A program made the position numbers and the translations under genes. From Terramyces sp. JEL0728 (lineage: Eukaryota; Chytridiomycota; Chytridiomycetes; Rhizophydiales; Terramycetaceae), in NCBI GenBank assembly GCA_027603945.1, contig JADIIU010000057.1, positions 17,907 through 81,906 of the forward strand: a DNA stretch of 64,000 nt, written 5' to 3'. Numbering within the stretch: position 1 is the stretch's first letter; each line of letters begins with the position of its first letter. Under the pieces are notes generated by a model that saw nothing but the letters and a program-made list of their open reading frames with translations, was not told where the DNA came from and did no database searches. Shown piece by piece: positions 1 to 10,715 of the stretch.

Positions 1-442
1 GCATTGGTTCAAAATCATCTTCCAGAGCATAATTTAGTTTGTCAGTTGTTAATTTCCACTGCTCACTATCCAGTAGTGCTGCTTCAAATACATCTAATGA
101 CACTCCTAGTGGAACAATAGAGCCGGGTTTTAGAATAGGTGAAATAATTGGAGAGATTGGAAGGATTCTTGACGGTTTGTTATACTTGCTCTTCCTGCTT
201 TTCTCGACCCAAGGCTGCCAGTCATAATCAGGATGTAACTCTTTGAACTTGTCATGTTCATGAAGTGATATCTGTTGAAAATAGTCTCGGACTTTAGCTT
301 TTTCTTTAGCCCAAAGTTCTGCTGCCTTTCTACTGATTTCATGGCTCTTTTTTATCTTGTATTTTTGTACGATTTCTTCCTTTTTCGATTTCCGGTAGAG
401 GAAAAACGAATTTAGAGGTTTCTGCAGGATCTTCTTGGCCAT
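1..442 (-). CDS. HMG-box protein, copy 1 (3' end cut by window edge)
   Basis: An uninterrupted minus-strand frame runs from the ATG at 440-442 to the window edge, giving 147 codons. The first 75 residues form an HMG box of the fungal MATA/sex-locus type: KPLNSFFLYRK, then KKSHEISRKAAELWAKEK, then a tail with PDYDWQPW. HMG boxes bind and bend DNA, so a nuclear regulator is likely. It is a clear paralog of the HMG gene at 820-1515; similarity extends past the box into a region with PIISP and DVFEAALL. The start is supported by alignment with that paralog and a TATA-like element about 33 nt upstream. No intron is seen in the visible part. A mating role is inference only. Confidence 0.85.
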   Translation of the reverse strand, partial: MAKKILQKPLNSFFLYRKSKKEEIVQKYKIKKSHEISRKAAELWAKEKAKVRDYFQQISLHEHDKFKELHPDYDWQPWVEKSRKSKYNKPSRILPISPIISPILKPGSIVPLGVSLDVFEAALLDSEQWKLTTDKLNYALEDDFEPM

Positions 443-819
443 TGATCTGTGAACAGATTTGTACAGGTTCCAGTTTTTATACTTTTGCGGTTGGGTATCG
501 TGCTTGGCCGTTCTAGATTGATTCCTCAGGCTGAGCTGGTTTCCGAATAAGCAGTGCACCGCCATCCCTTCAACTCTTTTGTGTTTCCTTTTTTAATAGT
601 TGAATGCGCGGTACCAGAATGTTTGTGTTTCAGCTTTATTTTGTGATCTGGAACCGCTACATTGTATTCAGTAGCTGGTACGGTCTATATTCTACTTTCA
701 AAGTTATTTCAATGGTTACATACCATCAGGCATTATCGAGCTTCTACATTGGGTACGGCATTGATAGAGTTGGAAGAAAATTTCGTAGTAATATTTATTA
801 TATACAATAGAAAAAGTTG
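443..819. other. Intergenic spacer between the two HMG genes
   Basis: This 377-bp spacer holds the promoter side of HMG gene 1 and the region beyond the stop of HMG gene 2. A 68-codon plus-strand open frame at 604-810 has no recognisable similarity and no supporting signals, so I do not call it. Confidence 0.5.
474..481 (-). promoter_or_regulatory. TATA-like element of HMG gene 1
   Basis: On the minus strand this reads TATAAAAA, about 33 nt before the ATG of the first HMG gene. The short spacing implies a very short 5' leader. Confidence 0.45.
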
Positions 820-1515
820 CTAAAACTGCCAATTCTGAAACATATCTGGAATTGAACTACTGGACATTGGCGAGCTATTAGCTTCATATCCAATCAACGG
901 CGAAAAAGAGAAACTGGAGACTTCAAAGAGTCGATTTCCATCATAGTCAGCCCAAGGAGAATCAGGATTGACAATTTGGTTTGTATCAAATTGATGTTCC
1001 AATTTTGTTGCTTCATATACATCCTCGGATATGATTGGAAATAGAGTTGGAGTAAGGATTGTCCTAGTGTTTGTGGGACTCGTCCCTGTTGAACGATGGT
1101 ATGTCACACGAGTGGTCGTAAAGTCATCTAGAATAGACTTGATATCCAGTTTTGTAGGTGATCCTTTTCTGTTTGGAGATTCTTTCTGGTCCTGGTTTAC
1201 TTTCTGGTCATGGTTTACTTTCTGGTCCTGGTTTACTTTCTGCAAAAGTCTGTTGGATTTGACTGAAGGTTTACCTCTAGATTTCCATGGTTGCCAATCG
1301 AAATCTGGGTACCGTTTTTTAAACCTTTCATGTTCTTGGAGCGACAGCTGTTGGTAATACTCTTTGACGTGCGGTGGTTCTTTCGCCCACAGTTCGCCGA
1401 TCTTCTTGTTAAGCTCATGACTCTTTTTGATATTGAATTTCTCCATTATTTCTTGTCGTTTGATTTTCCTGTACTGAAAGAAGCTGTTGTATGGTTTCTT
1501 TAGCTGGTTGGACAT
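820..1515 (-). CDS. HMG-box protein, copy 2
   Basis: A single-exon gene of 231 residues. The N-terminal HMG box (residues about 6-75) contains KPYNSFFQYRKIKRQEI, KKSHELNKKIGELWAKE and YPDFDWQPW, the MATA/sex-locus type. A basic linker carries a six-residue repeat (QKVNQD, QKVNHD, QKVNQD) encoded by an 18-bp DNA repeat. The C-terminal half is acidic and Ser-rich. I chose the ATG at 1513-1515 because the upstream in-frame ATG (1540-1542) overlaps a TATA-like box and because copy 1 starts at the matching place. The DNA-bending regulatory role is family knowledge; target genes are unknown. Confidence 0.88.
   Translation of the reverse strand: MSNQLKKPYNSFFQYRKIKRQEIMEKFNIKKSHELNKKIGELWAKEPPHVKEYYQQLSLQEHERFKKRYPDFDWQPWKSRGKPSVKSNRLLQKVNQDQKVNHDQKVNQDQKESPNRKGSPTKLDIKSILDDFTTTRVTYHRSTGTSPTNTRTILTPTLFPIISEDVYEATKLEHQFDTNQIVNPDSPWADYDGNRLFEVSSFSFSPLIGYEANSSPMSSSSIPDMFQNWQF
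1181..1242. repeat. 18-bp in-frame minisatellite within HMG gene 2
   Basis: Two nearly perfect 18-bp units (1193-1210 and 1211-1228, TGGTTTACTTTCTGGTCM on the plus strand) are flanked by partial units at 1181-1192 and 1229-1242. They encode the repeated hexapeptide QKVN(Q/H)D on the minus strand, so copy-number change would keep the frame. Confidence 0.85.
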
Positions 1516-1541
1516 GGTGACATGGCAGTGGGCGAATTGCA

Positions 1542-1547
1542 TTTATA
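1542..1547 (-). promoter_or_regulatory. TATA-like element of HMG gene 2
   Basis: The minus strand reads TATAAA here, about 27 nt before the chosen ATG at 1515. Confidence 0.45.
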
Positions 1548-1727
1548 CTGGTCGCAAACAAATGGCTGTAGCGCTTTTGACAATTATACTTCTATACCTG
1601 GATATGGCTGGCAAATTTCAAGGGTATTTCCGTGCGTGCTGGCTGTATTAGGGTAGTATCTTTCACAATGCTATATGGCGTGGCAATGCCGCTATTAATT
1701 CAAAGAAACCCACTTGTATAGATTACG

Positions 1728-2313
1728 ATGGATTCATATGGACTATGTGATTATGCAGCTCAATCATTTTTTCGGTGGATTTTCTATGATGGAATTTTCA
1801 GTCCTAAAACTACAACTATAGAGAATTCGGAGTTGATCTTTGAATCAATCTCCCCCCACCTTGAGGTCCTGCACGAGATAAATCAAGAATTGGATTTCTC
1901 TCATAAGCCCACTAATGGCTATCATCACTGGGTGCAATAGGATTCTTATATTGAGAGTCGTTTCCAGAGGCAATCAAACTCAAATGTCCAGCAAATGAAA
2001 AAAACTTTTGAAATTGAAATGCCAGACCTGGAAAAAGAAATACAGAAACAAAGGGAAAAGATTGATGCGAGGTATATAAACCTAACACAGATTTGGCCCA
2101 GGTTCCTTTGATAAACAAATGAAGAGAATAAAACCACACAGGTGTGCAAACTATTTAGACGACGCAATATACGGAGTCCAACACAAATTCGATTTCAGTG
2201 CAATACCACTATTATTTCAATGCATGGCAGCGGAAAAAGGCAAAGAACCTGCAAGGAAATATCCAGAGAGTGTTCCTTTCTCACATTTTGATGAACTGAA
2301 AAAGTCTAATTGA
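1728..2313 (+). CDS. Hypothetical protein, 180 residues, two mini-introns
   Basis: Three exons (1728-1931, 1956-2071, 2091-2313) sum to 543 nt and give one open frame of 180 residues. Intron 2 (2072-2090, 19 nt) is canonical with CCTAAC before ACAG. Intron 1 (24 nt, GTGCAATAGG...TTGAG) lacks a clear branch site but is needed because it holds the in-frame TAG. The middle is a charged helical stretch (DLEKEIQKQREKIDARFG) and the C-terminal part contains CANYLDDAIYGVQHKFDF. I do not recognise the family. It ends 15 bp from the convergent Nbl1-like gene. Confidence 0.6.
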
Positions 2314-2328
2314 AAATAGAATTATTAA

Positions 2329-2721
2329 TTACATTCCAAAGTTTGCTAATAAACGGCGAGTTTTTTCTTCAGCTGCTCGGAGCGATTCTTGTAATTTCAA
2401 CAAATCCTCTTTTGATAGCGATTCCAGCTCCTGTTCTTCGTCAGATTCCTGGCCTGCATCTGTAGGCAGTAAAATTGCCAAGTCAACTCCCTGGTCTTGC
2501 TGGATAGTTATTCTTCTGCTCTGTCTAGTGTGTTTTTTGTTGAAAGTTTCGACTGAACCAGAATAGTTTTCGATAAAATCCTTGATCGTGAGCGAAAGAA
2601 CATCCTGCGGAAAATGTTCTTTGATATTCCTCTTGTAATCTTGCTTGATTTTGGATTTGATTTCGTTTTTTAACAGTTCAAGCTGAAACCTGCGATCTCT
2701 GATTTCAGATTCAATTTCCAT
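2329..2721 (-). CDS. Borealin/Nbl1-like protein (candidate chromosomal passenger subunit)
   Basis: A 130-residue single-exon gene. The N-terminal 60 residues form a charged helix followed by LSLTIKDFIENYSGSVETF, which resembles the Nbl1/Borealin N-terminal pattern of a helix, a 'lP..v..mTlkeFi..y.gd' segment and a basic stretch (KKHTRQSRR). Borealin/Nbl1 binds Survivin and INCENP in the Aurora B complex at centromeres. The C-terminus is a Glu/Leu-rich helix (QELESLSKEDLLKLQESL). The match is from pattern memory only; an unrelated small coiled-coil protein is possible. It is divergent from SEC15, with 151 bp between ATGs. Confidence 0.45.
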   Translation of the reverse strand: MEIESEIRDRRFQLELLKNEIKSKIKQDYKRNIKEHFPQDVLSLTIKDFIENYSGSVETFNKKHTRQSRRITIQQDQGVDLAILLPTDAGQESDEEQELESLSKEDLLKLQESLRAAEEKTRRLLANFGM

Positions 2722-2872
2722 GTTTTTAAAATATTGGAGATTAAATCGGATAGTCAGATTAAACCAATTTCACTTTGCTTTGCAGCGATGTTGCTGGAAT
2801 AGATTCTTTACGTTTCTGAATTATATTCTACATAGCTAATAATGCTGATAACACTATTTGGCTAGCAGAGTA

Positions 2873-5589
2873 ATGAGCAAGTTGCAGTCGCTCCATGGAT
2901 TGCTTTCACAGTGCGATTCCTTTTTCACCAAACGCGTTCAGATGGATGTACCAATAACAAGGGAAGAGCAAGCACACTTGAATCAATTAGTAAGAGATTT
3001 AGTTCAAGGAGATGCGACAACTTCATCTTCTCCATTTGATGGATTTGACCAAATTCCGTACATTGTCAAGCAAGTGTTGCAATCAAATCGCCAAGACGCC
3101 TTTTCTGACTACTTGACTTCGTTTATTCAAAAAAAGGAAGTTGAAATTGAAAAGATGTGCGGACTGCACTACCAGGAGTTTGTTCAGAGCGTGGACCAGC
3201 TACTCAAAGTAAGACAGGGAACGAGTACCATCAAAGACAAGATTGTTGGCAAGTGGTTATTAATATAGGTATAAAAAGTTTAAAGCTAGCGATGAATGGT
3301 GATATTCAAGATTTTGGAAAACGCCAGTTGGAAAAGGTTTGGTGTCCTAATATAGAAATGGGAATTGATTGAAAACAGACAGAAGCTCGTGAACGTGGAA
3401 CTAACACTGGAAGCTGTCCAATCTTGTTTGTTTGTTCTTGACATTACAAATAGAATTGCGATTCAGATTGTCAACAAAAAATACTTTTCAGCTATCAGAG
3501 CAAGTTATCACTGATGTTAGATGATTCAAGAATTACAAGGACTACATTTGAATCTGGTAAGAAACTATTCCTTTTCCAAACTCATCGGTATCCTTTGCTG
3601 ATTTAGTTTCTTGGTTGCCTCAGGTTCAAGATGCAATTAGAGAGGCTGTATTGTACGATCTAAAAGACTGGTTTACCATGTAGTTGATTTTAACCAAAGG
3701 GTTAAAGATGGAGCGATAAAAATCGGGAAACTGGCTCTGGATTTGACAAACATGAGGCAGGAGAAAGCAAACGAGATTTTAAATTCAAAAGGGTCTTTGC
3801 TGTCAGCGAAAAGCTCCAACATGAGTGCTTCAATAGATATGGCAATGAATGAAGAATACGACAGTACTTTTTGTTAATTCAGTGTCCAATATTGACACAG
3901 AGTCATCCCAATTAGACTTTACTCCACTGTTGCAGTGCATACACATACATGATGTCCTCGGAAAGCGAGTTCAGCTCAAACTCGAGTTTGACGAAAGTCG
4001 TAAAGTATTAATCTACTAAAATAGCTACAATCAGAGGTCATCCTTACATCTCCAATTGCATCATTAAAATCCGGGAATTTAGCAGGACTAGAAAGATATA
4101 TCCAAGAGATTACAGGGTTCTTTGTTATCGAAGCAACGGTTATTGCAACTACTGTGGATTTCAGATCGAAAAATAGTGTAGAAACCTTGTGGTTGAACGC
4201 TGCCAACAAAATGAACGCAAACTTGTACCAGGCGTTTATGGAGTGTACTAACCCTGATCTATACTTGTCCATCAAGATGCTAGTCAACTCATTTATCCAA
4301 ACTATGGAGATTTATGGATACACTGTTACCAGCTTGTCTGATCTGATGGTCTCATTGCTGGACCAATATGCCGACTTGATGAAATCAAAGTGCACTGTCC
4401 TAATTATGCAAGTAAATCCTTTTTAAGCAGACAATAAATGAAGAGGATGATTACAGTCCAATGGTAATAAAGGATGTCGATGAACTGGATGAAATAATGT
4501 CGGCATTCGAAATTCCTGATGAAATTCTCAACCCTGCAACCTCTTATAGAAAGGACATGTGATATCTCATTAACGATAGTTTCCCTAAAATACTGCCATT
4601 TTCCAAAGGGTTTCCGCAAACTTGTAGATACATTAAGGAGCTGATTATTGGATTTTACAAGTTTGCTGATGGGTTTTCACAGCAGAGCCATGAAATTGAT
4701 GACCTCATGAAGAAAACTATGGAAAATTTGTTACTAAATCTAAATTCAGCATATCATGAAAAAATTGAGTCGTCAGGAATCTCTGTTGTGCACCAATTAA
4801 TGATAAATGTACAGTTTTTCGCCTCAGCTTGCACTCAATTTGAAGATATGCTACAGGAGAGAAAGTAACAGTGTCTAATGTAGATATTCTTCACGAAATA
4901 TTCGTGTGACTCTGTCCTCGGCAAGATCATTTGCAGAAACCAAGGGTGTAGCGGAAAAGAGGATCCTTTCCATTATTCAAAGTAAATGCGCAAGTTTCTT
5001 GGATCTCATTGAATACGAATGGGAATCCAATACACCTAGAAGACAGGCATCGCCATTCCTGAACGACTTGATTGGCTACTTGAATACAGTTATGAGTTCT
5101 ACTTTGGCCGATCTTCCTCCAAAGCCTAAAGGGTTCATTTACCTGGAAACATTTGATTATTTATCTGTAACGATCAAGGGAATGATTTTAAATCCAAATC
5201 TGCATCATTTAACATTGTCCGCTCTGGAAACCATTGAATACGGTACTTTTTTGCTAATGAGATGTGCTATTTTTGGATAGCGCATGCAAAAAGTTACAGG
5301 ATAATGTGGTTCAGGATGCATTTACGGAATTGAAACAAGTACGAGCCATTAATCCTAGTTGATTGCATACGGAAAGTCAGAGAGATACGAAGACATCCTA
5401 AATACAAACATTAAAGCGAAAAAGTATTCTCGTTTAGATATTGACGAAGCTGCGCAGCTTTTAGAAAAGTAGTTGTTTTCTGACGGTAGGCTGCGTAATT
5501 TCGACACATCCTGGTTCGCACAATCCAGCTCCAGCAACAAACAGCTGAAGGCCAACATTGAAAATGTATTGAAAGCTATTCGCAAATAA
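2873..5589 (+). CDS. SEC15: Exocyst complex subunit Sec15
   Basis: Fourteen exons separated by thirteen introns of 19-21 nt rebuild an 819-residue protein, the usual Sec15 length. Exons: 2873-3248, 3269-3336, 3356-3499, 3521-3587, 3607-3679, 3700-3863, 3883-4004, 4025-4411, 4431-4559, 4581-4864, 4884-5242, 5262-5338, 5359-5468, 5490-5589 (2,460 nt). Family signatures include KLVNVELTLEAVQSCLFVLD, LQCIHIHDVLGKRVQLK and FTELKQ near the C-terminus. Sec15 links Rab GTPases on secretory vesicles to the exocyst for tethering at the plasma membrane. Two introns (3249-3268 and 3500-3520) begin with GC in the strong context GCAAGT. The start is the ATG at 2873; no upstream in-frame ATG fits better. 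Confidence 0.95.
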
Positions 5590-5659
5590 ATCTTTGAGAA
5601 AAGTAATTTTAAAGACGTCTATCTTTATTTGTATGAGTTTTTCCATCTAGAGGTCTACC

Positions 5660-6091
5660 TTAGGTTTGTGGTTGCAATCTTCCATTGGTGCCAGAAGCCC
5701 AAACAGCAGCTTCAGTAGCTGGGTTGTAGATGACAAGATTTCCATCATCTTGCATGACTGCATAGAAATTGGCACCAAAGGTACCGGTAGCCCAAAGAGC
5801 GTGGTTGTTGCCGTCGTAAACGACAAAGTTTCCGTCAGATTGCATGGCAGCAGTAGCACCATCACACTTGTGTTGGCCGTCATGAGCACCGTGGTAGGTG
5901 CCTGAAGCCCAGGTTGCAGCTCCGCTAGAGTACAAGACCAAGTTACAGTCATTTTGCATAATAAGAATATGCTTTTGGCTGGAATCATAGATTTCATACC
6001 CGTTTGGAAGGTAGGAGTTGGAAGCAAGGGTGTTTAAAGAGTTTGCGGTTTTGACGAGAGCAAGAGCAGGAGCGATTAAAAGTGAGAGCAT
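5660..6091 (-). CDS. Secreted bulb-type (mannose-binding) lectin, copy 1
   Basis: 143 residues, no intron. An N-terminal hydrophobic segment (MLSLLIAPALALV) looks like a signal peptide. The rest is one B-lectin domain with three QxDxNxVxY-type repeats: MQNDCNLVLY, MQSDGNFVVY and MQDDGNLVIY, each followed by a W(A/T)SGT-type strand. Such domains bind mannose-type sugars, so an extracellular or wall-surface role is likely. The first repeat has Cys in place of Gly, shared with copy 2, and a second Cys (HKCD) may pair with it. A TATA-like box lies 26 nt upstream. Paralogous to 6719-7141. Confidence 0.9.
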   Translation of the reverse strand: MLSLLIAPALALVKTANSLNTLASNSYLPNGYEIYDSSQKHILIMQNDCNLVLYSSGAATWASGTYHGAHDGQHKCDGATAAMQSDGNFVVYDGNNHALWATGTFGANFYAVMQDDGNLVIYNPATEAAVWASGTNGRLQPQT

Positions 6092-6718
6092 GTTGGCAAT
6101 CTCGAGCTCTTACTGGTATTTATAGGTGTATGTACCGAAAACTGCATTCAAGCACAGTCACGTGATTTCCAAGATTGGGAAAGACGAACATTGTAAAAGA
6201 CGATTCCTGATTCAAGCCGAGTTTTCCAAAGGAGCTCCTTGAGTTGTAATTGGTACAAAGGAAAAGGAAATGCATCCAACCGAGTCTTTGCACGGATTAC
6301 GCGATTTTTTGTTAGTTGGAGTGCGAGGCAGTCAAGCTAGCTAGAAACCCTACAATCACAATCATAAATGAGTAGCGAGTGTGGAATCTCAAGTGAGATT
6401 AGGCTGGTGCCGAATTTTCGCAAAAGGATCCAAAAATGGTAGCAATAAAGAGAAAGCGATCAGATGATGTGTATATGAGGACCTCGCACATGCTTTTCCT
6501 TCCTATTCTGTCAATATCCCCCTTTATATGATGGTATTTTTAATTGATTCACCAAGTATTCACTGATAGAATTCAAATTGAATTCCCATCGCTGGAATGC
6601 TAAGGCGCCAATGAAAGTGGGCACTATTCAACCATTAGCTTCAGTACAAATTCCGGCATCTGTCTGCAACGTTTTCTTGATAGGCTGGAATTTCAAGATT
6701 GGCAACTAAAGATCTTTA
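6092..6718. other. Intergenic spacer between the lectin genes
   Basis: 627 bp containing the promoter of lectin copy 1. No convincing coding frame, tRNA or repeat is visible. Confidence 0.5.
6117..6124 (-). promoter_or_regulatory. TATA box of lectin copy 1
   Basis: TATAAATA on the minus strand, 26 nt before the ATG at 6091. Confidence 0.55.
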
Positions 6719-7141
6719 TTAAATCTTCAATTGTCCATGGGTTCCAGACGCCCAAACTGCTTTTTCATTAGTAGGATCATAAATTACAAAATTTCCATCA
6801 TCTTGAACAATAGCATAAAAGTTGGAGCCGTGGGTTCCAGTTGCCCAAAGAGCATGGCCATTGCCATCGTAAACAACGAAATTTCCATCAGTCTGCATTT
6901 TTGCAATAGAGTTGTCGCAATTATGCTGTCCATCATGAATACCAATGTACGTGTGAGAAGTCCAGATTGGCTTGCTTCCAGAGTACAAAACCAAATTGCA
7001 ATCGTTTTGCATAATAAGCTGGTGTTTTTTGGAACTATCAAAGACTTCCCATCCGTTTGGCAGATAGTGGTTGGTAGCAATGATGTTCAAGGTGTCAGCT
7101 TGGACAAGAGCAAGAAGAGAGGCGATTACGATTGAGAGCAT
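6719..7141 (-). CDS. Secreted bulb-type (mannose-binding) lectin, copy 2
   Basis: 140 residues, no intron. A signal-like segment (MLSIVIASLLALVQA) is followed by one B-lectin domain with repeats MQNDCNLVLY, MQTDGNFVVY and VQDDGNFVIY. I chose the ATG at 7139-7141, not an upstream one at 7222, because it gives the signal peptide directly and aligns with copy 1; a TATA box lies between the two ATGs. Same strand and domain order as copy 1, so this is a tandem duplication that has since diverged. Probable role: sugar binding outside the cell or at the surface. Confidence 0.9.
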   Translation of the reverse strand: MLSIVIASLLALVQADTLNIIATNHYLPNGWEVFDSSKKHQLIMQNDCNLVLYSGSKPIWTSHTYIGIHDGQHNCDNSIAKMQTDGNFVVYDGNGHALWATGTHGSNFYAIVQDDGNFVIYDPTNEKAVWASGTHGQLKI

Positions 7142-7847
7142 GCTATTACATGGAGAATTTACTGTATTTATATCAGCGCTTGGTAAACAAACATTCATTG
7201 ACATCATTACCACACGATCCAAGTTTGATAGGCTATGGCGAAAAAGCCTTCGCCAATGTATTGGCTGGCCAACCGCAGACGCGGATCTTGGTTTTCTCTT
7301 CGCAGAGTCTATTAATCCAGAGGAAACTAAAAAGAATGTGATTTCACGTGACCAGAGTTTGCATAATTCACACTGCCGAAACCAAGCCTAAAATCTCTGA
7401 AATTGAGGCATATATATGGTAATAATCAACAAACAGTAGTTCAAATACAGTAGTAGAACCGATAGGAAAGCAAAGCTAGCTAGTGGATATCCATTGCCTA
7501 AATATATTTCCATTTTCAAAAAATAAGGATGGATCCAGCCACATAATTAGAGAAATAAAGAATATTGCTCCCATGGTGAATAACAAATCAAACCAGATGG
7601 AGATTGGCTAGTTAGTTGTAGTTTGTGATAGAGCCGAGCTAAAGCTTATTCTCAGACGCCGAATCCCAATTTTCCAGTAAATTACCCTTCCCAGTGCAAG
7701 TACAGTTAATCTGAGCTGGTCCAGATTTCTTATTGGTACATTGTCGCCACCTAGTAGGAGAGATATCCTATTTTTTGTTTACTCGTAAACAATTCCTTAC
7801 TGAACCACTCCACTCTCCACTTTTTTTTCTAATCACACATTTCAAAA
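7142..7847. other. Divergent promoter region between lectin copy 2 and chitin synthase
   Basis: A 706-bp spacer between divergent genes, one of the largest in the window. It ends in a pyrimidine-rich stretch (7806-7830) just before the chitin synthase ATG. No coding frame or RNA gene is supported. Confidence 0.5.
7165..7173 (-). promoter_or_regulatory. TATA box of lectin copy 2
   Basis: ATATAAATA on the minus strand, 24 nt before the ATG at 7141. Confidence 0.55.
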
Positions 7848-10715
7848 ATGCAGCAGAACGTCAGTCAGGATACGATAGGTGGTAACGATTGGATTTCTCA
7901 AGACCCTGTAGTGTTGCGACAGGAGAGACCGACTCTGGCAATCCCTCCAGACCACGGTCTAACTTCAGCAAGGTCTTTGAGTAGACCAGAACGGTCTACT
8001 GGAATGACTACACCGAGACAAAGAAATATTTTGGCACAAGAGCAAGATGCTAAATCCAGTCCTTGGATGATTTTCTCCTGGATTGTAACTTGCTGTTTCC
8101 CTGGAGTGTGTTTATCATTTTGCTGGAAAATGCATTCTCCTGCAGTGCAACAAGCATGGAGAGAAAAAGTCGCCCTTTGTTTTATTTGCGGAGTGCTGAT
8201 GGTTGCCTTGGGTTTCTTTACTTTTGGTTTGAACAATGCCATTTGTACACCAGACAAATTCGCTTTCTCATATTCGAATATTCAAGAGTTTGCAAAGAAG
8301 CCGGCTATTTTCTTGAAATCCGATCACTATAATATTATCCATGGTATCGTCTACGATTTTACTGGAATTTTGGATGCCCACGCTTCAATTCCATACTTTA
8401 AAGCCAATCCTGGTATGGAAAACCAAATCAACGCTTCTGTTAAAAATGATTTGTCGCCATATTTCCCAAGAAGCATGTCTGATACCTGCCAGAAATACCT
8501 TCAAGGCAACTATTCCCTTACTTGCAAAACTGCAAATTTCTCCTCAATGGTTCATTGCCATGATTGGGATACAGTATCCAGTATCTTGAATACAATTTAT
8601 ATTGGGCCAGTATTTTATACTTGGAGTGAAATTGGCTCCTATCCAAATTTGATTGTTTACAATAATGCGGTGCTGGATATGACTACTTATTTGAAAAACG
8701 GCGTGGCAATGTTTGGACCAAATTATGATAACATAATTAAAACCTACATTGGAACAGATGCTACGAAATACTTTGCTTTGCAGTCTGCTGATGGGCCGGC
8801 TATTGGAGACTGTTTGGCCCAAATCTTTGTCGTTGGCAGATTGGAGCAAAATACTGCAGGTTGCTGGGCCTCTCAAGGTATTTTATTAGTTTCCCTAATT
8901 ATTGTACTGGGACTGGTCCTCATCAAGTTCTTTTTTGCTATATATTTCCAATGGTTTATCTCTCATCAGCTTGGCAAACTTGTCAACACCGAAAAGGGGC
9001 TAAGAAAGCGTAACGCTCCTAACAGAAAATCCGAGCTTATTAGCGGCAATTTCCCCATCACCATGAATGATGTGGATGGCAATTTGTTTGTTAAAGAAAC
9101 ATTATTGGTCCCTCAAGGAACTATTACTGGACAAGGGTCACTTGCTCGTAGAAGTTCCCAAAGAAAATCTAAATCTACTTATGGTTCCGAAGTTCACACT
9201 CTCCTGCTGGTTACTTGCTACTCTGAAGATGAAGAAGGACTTAAAATGACTTTTGACTCTCTTGCTGCAACAGACTACAACGAAGACAAGAAACTATTAT
9301 TGATTATTGCTGATGGTATTATCAAAGGCTCTGGTAATGAAAGATCAACCCCTGATATTATCTTGTCGCTATTGGAAATCGATCCAAACTGGAGAGATCC
9401 TGTCGAACTATCTTACAGGGCTGTTGCCGACGGCTCTAAGCAATTGAACTATGCAAAGGTTTATGTGGCTTGGTATAACTATGAAGACAGAAGTGTTCCT
9501 ACTATCTTGGTTGTCAAGGTTGGCGCTCCAGATGAAATCGTAAAGCCTGGAAACAGAGGAAAGAGAGATTCTCAAATGATTTTGATGCGATTCTTGCAAA
9601 ACATTACATTCAACGAAAGAATGTGTCCCCTTGAATACGATTTGTTCCAAAAGATGCACTATCTTATGGGCGTTACCCCTGATGCGTTCGAAATTATTTT
9701 GATGGTGGATGCTGATACGAAAGTGGCGCCTGATTCTTTAGCCAGAATGGTTGCTTGTATGGTTAGAGATCCTTCTGTGATGGGGCTGTGCGGTGAAACC
9801 CGTATTGGCAACAAAACCGACTCTTGGGTCACCAGAATTCAGGTGTTTGAATACTATCTTTCACACCACTTAACCAAAGGGTTTGAATCCCTATTTGGTG
9901 GTGTCACTTGTTTGCCTGGCTGCTTCTGCATGTACAGAATCAAAACCAAAAAAGATGATACTTGGATCCCTATTATCTGCGCGCCTGAAATTATCAGTAC
10001 CTATTCCCAGACTGTTGTTGATACTCTTCACAAGAAGAACCTTTTGCTACTTGGTGAAGATCGTTTCCTCACAACGCTAATGCTCAGGGCTTTCCCAAGG
10101 AGAAAGTTGATTTTCGTCCCTCGTGCTTACTGCAAAACCACTGTGCCAGATACTTTCTGGGTTCTAGTGTCTCAACGTAGAAGATGGATCAACTCTACTA
10201 TTCATAACTTGTTGGAACTTATTTTAGTTAACGAATTGTGTGGTATCTTTTGTTTCTCTATGCAGTTTGTTATCTTTTTGGAGTTGGTCGGAACTGTTAC
10301 TTTACCTGCTGCTATTTGCTTTACTATGTAAGTTTTCCCTAATTGTAGTTATTTGGTTGTCGAAGCCTTCGTTGGAAACCCGCAAATTCTTCCTCTCTTG
10401 TTGTTGGCTGCAATTCTTGGTCTTCCAGCGATACTCATCTTATTCACAACCAAAAGAGTAATTTATATATATTGGCTATTAGTTTACCTATTGGCGCTAC
10501 CAATCTGGAACTTTGTGCTCCCTTCGTACGCTTTCTGGCACTTTGACGACTTTTCATGGGGTGATACTCGTAAAGTTGATGGGGAAAAGAAAGGTGGGCA
10601 CGGTGAAGCCGATGCAGTTCAAGTTACTCAAGAACAGATTCCTCTTCGTAAATGGGAAGACTGGGAAAGAGATCGCCGCGCAAATATGGTTATTAATTTC
10701 AAAAGGAGATATTAG
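7848..10715 (+). CDS. Chitin synthase, class IV-like (Chs3 type)
   Basis: Two exons (7848-10327, 10349-10715) with a 21-nt intron give 948 residues. The enzyme polymerises GlcNAc from UDP-GlcNAc into wall chitin at the plasma membrane. Domains: a cytosolic N-terminus; two membrane segments around residues 75-130 with the Chs3-like QQAWREKVALCF between them; a cytochrome b5-like segment (IIHGIVYDFTG); another membrane segment; the GT2 domain with MVDADTKVAPDSL, the acceptor-site GEDR and the diagnostic QRRRW; and C-terminal membrane helices. It lacks a myosin motor, so it is not class V-VII. The ATG follows a CT-rich stretch. Confidence 0.95.

Noticed and set aside
604..810. 68-codon plus-strand frame between the HMG genes
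   Set aside because: No ATG context, domain or intron pattern; overlaps the promoter side of HMG gene 1; composition looks like translated spacer.
1516..1542. Nine extra N-terminal residues for HMG protein 2
   Set aside because: The upstream ATG overlaps the TATA-like box, and paralog 1 has no counterpart.
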